Program-made: the position numbers and the translations under genes
Assembly: GCA_005885165.1 (NCBI GenBank)
Contig: VAXR01000136.1
Coordinates: 1 to 5,574 of the forward strand
Direction of reading: 5' to 3'
DNA from: Actinomycetota bacterium
Lineage (GTDB): Bacteria; Actinomycetota; Thermoleophilia; Solirubrobacterales; Thermoleophilaceae
Length of the DNA: 5,574 bases
Notes under the pieces: model-generated
Databases searched by the model: none
Told to the model about the DNA's origin: nothing
Seen by the model: only the letters and a program-made list of their open reading frames with translations
In this document: positions 1-5,334 of the stretch, piece after piece
How positions within the stretch are numbered: position 1 is the stretch's first letter
Layout of the letters: each line of letters starts with the position of its first letter

Positions 1-345
1 CTCGCGACGCTGCAGATGATCGGCGTGCTGGCCCCCGCGGTGGGCCCACGCGGGCCGCGCGCCCTGCGCGGGATGATGCGGATTGACGCCGCGCACCCGA
101 CCGAGCCGCACTACTACCTGGCCGTGCTCGGGACCGAGCCCGAGTTCCAGGGGCGCGGCATCGGCTCCGCGCTGCTGCGCCCCGTCCTCGACATCTGCGA
201 CCGCGACGAGATACCCGCCTACCTCGAGTCGTCCAAGGAGCGCAACATCGCCTTCTACGCACGGCACGGCTTCCGGGTGACGCGCGAGGTGACCCTGCCG
301 AAGGGCCCACCGGTCTGGCTCATGTGGCGCGACCCGCGGCCCTGA
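1..345 (+). CDS. GNAT-family N-acetyltransferase, C-terminal part (5' end outside window)
   Basis: The reading frame is open from the left edge to a TGA at 343-345, giving 114 visible residues; the true start is upstream. The residues QGRGIGSALL (codons at about 148-177) are the acetyl-CoA pyrophosphate-binding motif A (Q/RxxGxG/A) of the GNAT fold. The following YLESSKERNIAFYARHGF is the motif B region typical of this superfamily, where the Tyr near 'FY' often acts as general acid. The protein should be a soluble cytoplasmic enzyme moving an acetyl group from acetyl-CoA to an amine; its substrate cannot be read from the sequence. An ATG at 16 lies inside the fold and is unlikely to be the start. 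It ends 14 bases before dapF on the same strand, so cotranscription is possible, but nothing ties it to diaminopimelate synthesis. Confidence 0.88.
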   Translation, partial: LATLQMIGVLAPAVGPRGPRALRGMMRIDAAHPTEPHYYLAVLGTEPEFQGRGIGSALLRPVLDICDRDEIPAYLESSKERNIAFYARHGFRVTREVTLPKGPPVWLMWRDPRP

Positions 346-359
346 CAAGATCACCGTCC

Positions 360-1208
360 ATGCGATTCGAGAAGTGGCAGGCGCTTGGGAATGACTACGT
401 CATCGTCGAGGCGAACGATCTGCCGTTCGAGCTCAGCCCGCCGCGCGTCCGCCTGATGTGCCGCGCCCACACCGGGATCGGCTCGGACGGCGTCCTCCTG
501 CTGTCCGAGCCGGACGAGCGCGGCTACGTGGCGCGCCTGCGGATCTTCAACCCCGATGGGTCGGAGGCCGAGCTGTCGGGCAACGGCGCCCGCCAGGCTG
601 TGCTCTACCTGCGCCGCAGCGGGTGGACCGACAGCGACACCTTCTCGATCCAAACGGCGGCCGGCGCGATCCGGCCGCGGATCACCGGCCCCACCACGTG
701 CACGATCGACATGGGGAGGGCGAAGCTGCGCTCCAACGACTACCCGGACGGCGGCGACGACGGCGCGGGCACCCTCACGGCGGGCGGCCGCGAGCTGCGC
801 TTCCAGCACGTCTCGATCGGGAACCCGCAGTGCGCGATCGAGGTGGACGGCGAGGAGCTGGAGGGGCTCGACCTGGCGACCCTCGGGCCGCCGATCGAGC
901 GGAACGAGCTGTTCCCCAACCGCACCAACGTCTCGTTCTGGCGCCGCGACGCGGATGACGAGATCAGCGCGCGCATCTTCGAGCGCGGGGTGGGGGAGAC
1001 GATGTCGTCGGGGACCGGCGCGAGCGGCGCCGCGGTGGCGGCGGTGCTTCGGGGCGCGGACAGCCCGGTGACCGTGCACCTCGACGGCGGCGACCTCGAG
1101 GTGGAGGTCGGCAAGGACTTGTCGGTGAGCCTGACCGGCTGGGCCGTTCCCGTCTACCGCGGCGAGCTCGCCGACGAGTTCCTGGAGGAGCTCCGTGCGG
1201 CAGAGTAG
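360..1208 (+). CDS. dapF: Diaminopimelate epimerase (DapF) homologue with both catalytic Cys replaced by Ser
   Basis: The 282-residue protein matches the usual DapF length (about 270-290). ATG 360 is chosen because DapF proteins begin M-x-F-x-K-x-x-x-LGND, seen here as MRFEKWQALGNDYV; an in-frame ATG at 324 would add 12 residues overlapping the GNAT gene. Family landmarks follow in order: GND at 10-12, IFNPDGSE at 62-69, SGNGARQ at 73-79, SIGNPQC at 152-158, PNRTN at 186-190, and ERGVGETMSSGTGAS at 208-222. In characterised DapF, Cys73 and Cys217 are the acid/base pair that inverts C2 of LL-DAP to give meso-DAP. Here both are Ser (codons 576-578 and 1008-1010, each TCG), and the usual Cys after GNGAR is Gln79. 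The only cysteines are C34, C114 and C158. The substrate-binding residues look retained. The gene overlaps dapL by 14 bases. The family call is firm; epimerase activity is uncertain. Confidence 0.9.
   Translation: MRFEKWQALGNDYVIVEANDLPFELSPPRVRLMCRAHTGIGSDGVLLLSEPDERGYVARLRIFNPDGSEAELSGNGARQAVLYLRRSGWTDSDTFSIQTAAGAIRPRITGPTTCTIDMGRAKLRSNDYPDGGDDGAGTLTAGGRELRFQHVSIGNPQCAIEVDGEELEGLDLATLGPPIERNELFPNRTNVSFWRRDADDEISARIFERGVGETMSSGTGASGAAVAAVLRGADSPVTVHLDGGDLEVEVGKDLSVSLTGWAVPVYRGELADEFLEELRAAE
1184..1190 (+). promoter_or_regulatory. Ribosome binding site for dapL inside dapF
   Basis: GGAGGAG lies within the last codons of dapF, 4 bases before the GTG at 1195 (6 bases counting from the first GGAGG). 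It is the clearest Shine-Dalgarno sequence in the window. It supports GTG 1195 as the dapL start and implies translational coupling with dapF. Confidence 0.65.
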
Positions 1209-2358
1209 GCGGCTCGACCGCATCCCGCCATACCTGTTCGCCGAGCTCGAGCGCAAGATCGCGCTGAAGCGCGAGCAGGGCGTGGACGTGATCTCGCTCG
1301 GGATCGGCGACCCCGACATCCCGACGCCCGAGCCGGTGGTCGCCGCGCTGGCGGAGGCGGCGCGCGATCCCAGCACCCACCAGTACCCCTCGAACCGCGG
1401 CCGTCCCGAGTTCCGCGAGGCGGTGGCCGGCTTCTACGCCCGCCGCTTCGGCGTCGAGCTCGACCCGGCGACCGAGGTGATCCCCGCCCTCGGCGCCAAG
1501 GAGTGCATCTTCAACCTGAACCTCGCGTTCCTAGACGAGGGCGACGCGGCCCTGGCGTCGGATCCCGGCTACCCCGTCTACACGGGCGGGCCCGTGCTGG
1601 CGGGGGCCGAGGCCGTGCTCCTCCCGCTGCGAGCCGACGCCGGGTTCGCACCCGATTTCGACGCCGTCGGCGCGGACGACTGGGCCCGCGCCCGGCTCAT
1701 GTTCCTCAACTACCCGAACAACCCGACTGGCGCCATCCTGCCCGACGGGGTATTCGAGCACGCGATTGAGCTCGCGCACGAGCACGACGTGCTCGCGGTG
1801 CACGACGCGTCGTACACGGAGACGACGTTCGACGGATACGTCGCGCCGAGCTTCCTGGAGACGCCCGGGGCCCGCGACGTCGGCGTGGAGGTCTTCTCGC
1901 TGTCGAAGGGCTGGAGCATGACCGGCTGGCGCACCGCGGCAATCGTCGGCAACGCGGCAGCGATCGAGTCGTACTGGCGGCTCAAGTCGAATATCGACTC
2001 AGGCATGTTCGAGGCGGTGCAGCTCGCCACCGCGGCGGCCCTCGATCGAAGCGAGGACACGCCGCGCGAGACGAGCGCCGTCTACCAGCGCCGCCGCGAC
2101 CTCGTGTGCGACGCCCTGCGCGAGATCGGCGTGGGGGTCACCCCCCCGAAGGGAACGATCTACATCTGGGCGCCGGTTCCCCAGGGCCACACGTCAGCCT
2201 CCTACTGCGAGCTCGTGCTCGAGGAGTCCGGCGTCGTGCTCTCACCCGGGGGCGCCTACGGGCCGAACGGCGAGGGCTTCTTCAGGATCTCGCTGACGGT
2301 GCCGGACGACCGCCTCGCGGAGGCGGTGGAGCGGCTGCGCTCGAGCCTCGGCGGCTGA
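1195..2358 (+). CDS. dapL: LL-diaminopimelate aminotransferase (DapL), PLP-dependent
   Basis: This 387-residue fold-type I aminotransferase has the usual length for DapL. The N-terminus RRLDRIPPYLFAELERKI, then SLGIGDPDIPTP (34-45), is characteristic of bacterial DapL rather than generic aspartate aminotransferases. PLP contacts are visible: GAKE (100-103) at the phosphate, NYPNNPTG (172-179) with Asn176, D204 against the pyridine nitrogen, Y207, the Schiff-base lysine K238 in SLSKGWSMTGWR, and R364 in FFRIS for the substrate carboxylate. DapL converts tetrahydrodipicolinate plus glutamate to LL-DAP in one step, bypassing the succinylase, acetylase and dehydrogenase routes. The GTG start is supported by the upstream GGAGGAG and by the match at the N-terminus. 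Its position directly after dapF, which would use its product, supports the call. A methionine-type aminotransferase of the same subfamily is the main alternative. Confidence 0.85.
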   Translation: MRQSRRLDRIPPYLFAELERKIALKREQGVDVISLGIGDPDIPTPEPVVAALAEAARDPSTHQYPSNRGRPEFREAVAGFYARRFGVELDPATEVIPALGAKECIFNLNLAFLDEGDAALASDPGYPVYTGGPVLAGAEAVLLPLRADAGFAPDFDAVGADDWARARLMFLNYPNNPTGAILPDGVFEHAIELAHEHDVLAVHDASYTETTFDGYVAPSFLETPGARDVGVEVFSLSKGWSMTGWRTAAIVGNAAAIESYWRLKSNIDSGMFEAVQLATAAALDRSEDTPRETSAVYQRRRDLVCDALREIGVGVTPPKGTIYIWAPVPQGHTSASYCELVLEESGVVLSPGGAYGPNGEGFFRISLTVPDDRLAEAVERLRSSLGG

Positions 2359-2380
2359 GCGCCGTCCGCCGGCACGGCGG
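2349..2380. terminator. Tandem short hairpins between convergent dapL and SDR gene
   Basis: Two adjacent GC-only stem-loops can form. CGGCG (2349-2353) pairs with CGCCG (2360-2364) across the dapL stop codon, and CCGCC (2366-2370) pairs with GGCGG (2376-2380) around a GGCAC loop. No T-tract follows on either strand, so this is not a classical intrinsic terminator. The position between tail-to-tail genes is what makes a bidirectional termination or 3'-end stabilising role plausible. The rest of the gap (to 2410) is a short AT-richer stretch with a tandem ATCA repeat and nothing else recognisable. Confidence 0.3.
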
Positions 2381-2410
2381 CCAGCCACGGATCAATCAAT
2401 AGGAGTTAGG

Positions 2411-3388
2411 TCAGCCGGCGTTCTCGAGTGTCTGCCGCAACCCGGTCTCGAGGTCGCGCGGCGCGTAGCCGAGCTGCTCGCGCGCCTTGGTGTCGGTCGC
2501 CCAGTAGGTCACGTCCTCGGACGCCGAGATCAGCTCCCGAACGTTGGGCGGCAGCCCCATTAGCTTCCCGACCACGGGACCCGCCGGCGCCACCGCCTTG
2601 ATCAGCGCGGTGGGCAGCGTGCGCGTCGGGGGCTTCTTGCCGTCGATCTGCGCGACCTTCTCGAGCATCCCGCGCATGGTCGAGATCTCGCCGCCGAGCA
2701 CGTAGGACTGGCCGACCTCGCCCTTCTCGGCCGCGAGGATGCAGCCGTCGGCGACGTCGTCGACGTAGACGAGGTTGAACCCGAGGTCCGGGAACGGGAC
2801 CATCGGCAGCCGGCCGGACCGGAACTGGCCGATCATGTTCCCGATCTCGGAGTGGTCGCCGGGCCCGTACACGCCCCCGGGCTGGACGATCACAATCGGC
2901 GCGCCCTTCGCGATCCGATCGAGGGCGACCTGGTGGGCCTCGTACTTGGTCCGGTCGTAGTAGGAGAGGAAACCGTTCCCGGAAATCGATCGCTCGTATG
3001 TCTCGTCGACGACCTCGCCGTGCGTGTTCCCGAAGACGTTGACCGTGGAGACGTAGACGATCATCGGCGTGCCAGCTTCGATCGCGGCGTCGAGCACCCG
3101 CTCCGTGCCGCGAACGTTCGTGTCGTACATGTGCTCGTGGTCGGACTTGGGGATCCCGACCTTGTAGATGGCGGCTCCGTGGAATGCGACGTCGGCGCCC
3201 TCGACACCGCGCTTGATCGCGTCCAGGTCGGTGAGGTCGCCCTGGACGAGCTCGCAGCCGATTCGCTCGAGATCGAGCGCCTTGTCCGGGGAGCGCACGA
3301 GAGTGACCACCGCGTCGCCGCGATCCCGCAGCTTCGTCACCAGGCGGCCGCCGATGAACCCCGTCCCCCCGGTCACGAACGCCCTCAC
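2411..3388 (-). CDS. Extended SDR, NAD(P)-dependent epimerase/dehydratase family
   Basis: The 325-residue protein opens with the Rossmann signature TGGTGFIG (6-13), the extended-SDR form of TGxxGxxG. GDLTD (50-54) is the usual adenine-binding Asp region, and S114 in VYVSTVNVFG with Y144-x-x-x-K148 (YDRTK) forms the catalytic Ser-Tyr-Lys set. QPGGVYGPGD (169-178) and YVDDVADG (208-215) are typical of the sugar-epimerase, dihydroflavonol-reductase and HpnA-like branch. It should be a soluble oxidoreductase or epimerase acting on a nucleotide sugar or small carbonyl compound; the substrate is not deducible. The start is GTG at 3386-3388, two codons before the glycine-rich strand. No closer start exists upstream in frame, and no Shine-Dalgarno sequence precedes it. 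It runs opposite to all its neighbours except the gatD fragment, between dapL and hflX, so it is probably its own transcription unit. Confidence 0.88.
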   Translation of the reverse strand: MRAFVTGGTGFIGGRLVTKLRDRGDAVVTLVRSPDKALDLERIGCELVQGDLTDLDAIKRGVEGADVAFHGAAIYKVGIPKSDHEHMYDTNVRGTERVLDAAIEAGTPMIVYVSTVNVFGNTHGEVVDETYERSISGNGFLSYYDRTKYEAHQVALDRIAKGAPIVIVQPGGVYGPGDHSEIGNMIGQFRSGRLPMVPFPDLGFNLVYVDDVADGCILAAEKGEVGQSYVLGGEISTMRGMLEKVAQIDGKKPPTRTLPTALIKAVAPAGPVVGKLMGLPPNVRELISASEDVTYWATDTKAREQLGYAPRDLETGLRQTLENAG

Positions 3389-3417
3389 GAGGCGGAGGGT
3401 ATCGCGCCTAAACTTGA
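3389..3417. promoter_or_regulatory. Very short divergent promoter region, SDR gene / hflX
   Basis: Only 29 bases separate two divergent starts. On the plus strand TAAACT (3409-3414) resembles a -10 box (TAnnnT) and would place transcription start near 3420-3424, at the hflX start codons. On the minus strand GATACC (3403 to 3398) keeps the central ATA of a -10 box and would start transcription near the GTG at 3388. No convincing -35 box or ribosome binding site is visible for either gene; the purine run GGCGGAGGG (3391-3399) is about 18 bases from the hflX GTG, too far to be one. Leaderless mRNAs on both sides are the simplest reading. This is inference from motif spacing. Confidence 0.4.
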
Positions 3418-4749
3418 GTGCGAATGCAGAAGGGACGCAACGGACGCCGCGCCGAGAGCCGCTACGGGGAGGGCATCCGGAATCCGCGCGCCCGGCAGCG
3501 CGCGCTCTGCGTCGCGGCGGGTCCGCAGGAGGCCGATCTGGCCGAGCTGCGTGAGCTCCTACGCACGGCCGGGGTCGCGGTCGCAGGCGAGCTGTACCAG
3601 CGGCGCGCCCGCCCCGATCCGGATCGCTACCTCGGCAAGGGCAAGCTCGCCGAGCTGCGGCACACCGTCGCCGAGTCCGGAGCGAATCTGATCGCCTGCG
3701 ACGACGAGCTCCTGCCGCGGCAGGAGCACAACCTCGAGCAGGCCGTCGGCGTGCCGGTCATCGACCGTACCGCGATCATCCTCGACATCTTCGCCGACCA
3801 CGCCGCGTCGGCGGACGGGAAGCTCCAGGTGGAGCTCGCCCAGCTCGAGTACAACCTCGCGCGCATGCGGGGGCTGTGGACGCACCTCGAGCGTCTCGGC
3901 GGCGGCATCGGCACGCGCGGGCCGGGGGAGACCCAGATCGAGACCGACCGCCGGCTCGCGCGCGACCGCATCGCGACGCTGCGCCGCCGGCTCGCGCACA
4001 CGGGGCAGACCCGCGGGGTCATGCGCCAGGAGCGCGAGCGGGCCCAGCTTCCGAGCGTGGCGCTTGCCGGCTACACGAACGCCGGCAAGTCGACGCTCCT
4101 GAATGCGCTGACCGGCGCCAGCGCCGGCACGGACGACCGCCTCTTCCACACGCTCGATCCGATGACGCGCGGTTTCGAGATCGGCGGCCGCGCCTTCCTG
4201 CTGACCGACACGGTCGGCTTCATCCGCAAGCTGCCGCACCAGCTCGTGGACGCTTTCGCAGCGACACTCGAGGAGACGCTGCGCGCCGACCTGATCGTGC
4301 ACGTCGTCGACGCCTCGGCGCCGGAGGAAGAGCTGGTCGAGATGAGCCGCGCGGTCGACGACGTGCTTGAGGAGATCGGCGGCGGCGACAGGCCGCGCGT
4401 CCTCGCGCTCAACAAGGTCGACCTGCTCGACGCCGAGCGGCGGCGCGAGTTGTCCTTCCGCCACCCGCAAGCCGTCCAGGTCTCCGCCGCGACGGGTGAG
4501 GGTCTCGACGATCTACGCGAGGCGGTTGAGGTGCGGTTCCTCGGAGCGCTTCGGCGGATGGAACTGCTCGTCCCCTACGGCGAGGGCGGCAGCCTGTCCG
4601 AGCTGCACGAGGTCGCGGGCGAGATGGAAAGGCACGAGACCGCCGAGGGCGTGCGGGTGCTGGCGCGGGTGCCGGCCGGCCTGGCGCCGCGGTTCGAGCG
4701 TTTCGCTGTCGACGGGACCGGCGGCAACGGGGCCGATCCGTCGGAGTGA
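3418..4749 (+). CDS. hflX: Ribosome-associated GTPase HflX
   Basis: The 443-residue protein has the full HflX architecture. The N-terminal HflX domain includes YLGKGKLAEL (71-80), DDELLPRQEHNLE (95-107) and VIDRTAIILDIFADHA (114-129), followed by the subfamily signature GGGIGTRGPGETQIETDRR (161-179). The G domain then shows G1 GYTNAGKST (218-226), a switch I region TLDPMTR (245-251), G3 DTVGF (264-268), G4 NKVD (332-335) and G5 VSAATG (355-360). A short C-terminal domain completes it. HflX binds the 50S subunit and splits stalled or hibernating 70S ribosomes, notably under heat or antibiotic stress. The start could be GTG 3418 or ATG 3424, two codons apart; the ATG fits a leaderless transcript from the putative -10 at 3409. 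The basic N-terminal tail (about 28 residues, rich in Arg) precedes the conserved domain. It overlaps dut by 4 bases. Confidence 0.96.
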   Translation: MRMQKGRNGRRAESRYGEGIRNPRARQRALCVAAGPQEADLAELRELLRTAGVAVAGELYQRRARPDPDRYLGKGKLAELRHTVAESGANLIACDDELLPRQEHNLEQAVGVPVIDRTAIILDIFADHAASADGKLQVELAQLEYNLARMRGLWTHLERLGGGIGTRGPGETQIETDRRLARDRIATLRRRLAHTGQTRGVMRQERERAQLPSVALAGYTNAGKSTLLNALTGASAGTDDRLFHTLDPMTRGFEIGGRAFLLTDTVGFIRKLPHQLVDAFAATLEETLRADLIVHVVDASAPEEELVEMSRAVDDVLEEIGGGDRPRVLALNKVDLLDAERRRELSFRHPQAVQVSAATGEGLDDLREAVEVRFLGALRRMELLVPYGEGGSLSELHEVAGEMERHETAEGVRVLARVPAGLAPRFERFAVDGTGGNGADPSE

Positions 4750-5177
4750 CGCTCCGCTTCGCGCGGCTGCATCGGCAGGCCCGCGCTCCGGCCCAGGCGC
4801 ACCCGGGGGACGCGGGCTACGACCTGTTCGCGGCTGAATCTGCGGTACTCCGACCTGGTGAACGGGCGAGCGTCGGAACCGGCATCGCGGTCGCCATCCC
4901 GGATGGCTGCGCGGGCCTCGTGCTTCCGCGCTCGGGCCTGGCGGCGCGGCACGGCATCACGCTCCTCAACGCGCCAGGGCTGATCGACTCCGGCTACCGC
5001 GGCGAGCTCCGGGTGCTCCTGCAGAACACAGACTCGGCGGAGCCCTTCGAGGTGTCCGTCGGCGACCGGATCGCCCAGCTCGTGCTGGTGCGGCTCGAGC
5101 CCGCGCCCCTAGAGGAGGTCGAGGCACTCGAGGAGAGCGTCCGCGGGCTGGGCGGCTTCGGCTCGACCGGACGCTAG
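4746..5177 (+). CDS. dut: Deoxyuridine 5'-triphosphate nucleotidohydrolase (dUTPase)
   Basis: The 143-residue protein is a standard-length trimeric dUTPase. All five family motifs are present in order: I AGYDLFA (23-29), II PRSGLA (61-66), III GLIDSGYRGEL (78-88) with catalytic-water Asp81 and uracil-stacking Tyr84, IV GDRIAQLVL (106-114), and V RGLGGFGSTGR (133-143), the glycine-rich P-loop-like tail that closes over the nucleotide. It hydrolyses dUTP to dUMP and pyrophosphate, keeping uracil out of DNA and supplying dUMP for thymidylate synthesis. Start GTG 4746 overlaps the hflX stop as GTGA, the classic 4-base coupling arrangement. No strong Shine-Dalgarno sequence is present, so translation probably depends on ribosomes finishing hflX. 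Nothing appears missing. Confidence 0.97.
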   Translation: MTLRFARLHRQARAPAQAHPGDAGYDLFAAESAVLRPGERASVGTGIAVAIPDGCAGLVLPRSGLAARHGITLLNAPGLIDSGYRGELRVLLQNTDSAEPFEVSVGDRIAQLVLVRLEPAPLEEVEALEESVRGLGGFGSTGR

Positions 5178-5228
5178 ATGACTGATCCCAAACCCACGCA
5201 CCCCTGGATACCGCTGCAAATCTTCGCT

Positions 5229-5240
5229 GGACGTGCGTCC
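5229..5240. repeat. Short inverted repeat GGACG-TG-CGTCC
   Basis: A 12-base inverted repeat lies 52 bases after the dut stop. As RNA it would give a 4-5 bp hairpin with a very small loop. No T-tract follows, so terminator function is only possible. Confidence 0.3.
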
Positions 5241-5286
5241 TCGGGCTCGTCCATGCATTCATGCATGAACTTCGCCCTGCGTCCTT
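5234..5286 (+). repeat. Direct TGCGTCCT repeats flanking the palindrome
   Basis: TGCGTCCT occurs at 5234-5241 and again at 5279-5286, on either side of the palindrome at 5258-5269. A second pair, CTTCGCC, occurs at 5270-5276 and 5284-5290, 14 bases apart. The repeats are short and could be chance, but they concentrate in the one sizeable non-coding gap. Confidence 0.3.
5258..5269. promoter_or_regulatory. Perfect 12-bp palindrome TTCATGCATGAA (possible operator)
   Basis: TTCATGCATGAA is identical to its reverse complement. An additional ATGCAT at 5253-5258 precedes the one inside it (5261-5266) with 8-base periodicity. Such symmetry suits a dimeric DNA-binding protein. However, both flanking genes point towards this spacer, so no promoter is expected here unless it drives an unrecognised small transcript. 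Direct symmetry is seen; function is inferred. Confidence 0.3.
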
Positions 5287-5301
5287 CGCCAGCTCGATTT
5301 T

Positions 5302-5321
5302 CGCGGCCCCAGGGGCACGCG
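5302..5321. terminator. Imperfect hairpin between convergent dut and gatD
   Basis: CGCG-GCCCC (5302-5310) can pair with GGGGC-A-CGCG (5312-5321), giving about nine GC pairs with one bulged A and the innermost pairs forced open as loop. It lies between tail-to-tail genes, where a bidirectional terminator would be expected. Neither strand has a T-run directly after it; TTTT occurs only on the upstream plus-strand side (5298-5301). It may be a U-less terminator, as reported for some GC-rich bacteria. Confidence 0.4.
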
Positions 5322-5334
5322 GATTCGGCATCAA

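Noticed and set aside
324..359. Upstream in-frame ATG for dapF at 324
   Set aside because: It would add a 12-residue extension overlapping the GNAT gene, whereas the DapF family N-terminus begins exactly at ATG 360.
351..1376. 341-codon minus-strand open frame antisense to dapF and the start of dapL
   Set aside because: Its translation is low-complexity, rich in Arg, Ala and Val, with no family motif. It mirrors the codon bias of the real plus-strand genes, a usual artefact in GC-rich DNA.
2852..3691. 279-codon plus-strand open frame across the SDR gene and hflX start
   Set aside because: It is antisense to the SDR catalytic region and out of frame with hflX; composition is Arg/Val-rich shadow sequence.
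3559..4470. 303-codon minus-strand open frame antisense to hflX
   Set aside because: It lies fully inside a textbook HflX gene with all G motifs intact and has no recognisable motif itself.
5251..5269. CRISPR or transposon-end interpretation of the ATGCAT repeats
   Set aside because: There are only two very short copies, with no spacer-repeat periodicity, no transposase and no target-site duplication.
4966..5334. Minus-strand 122-codon open frame (TTG start) covering the dut-gatD spacer and dut 3' half
   Set aside because: Two thirds is antisense to conserved dUTPase motifs, it has no family resemblance, and it starts with TTG without a ribosome site.
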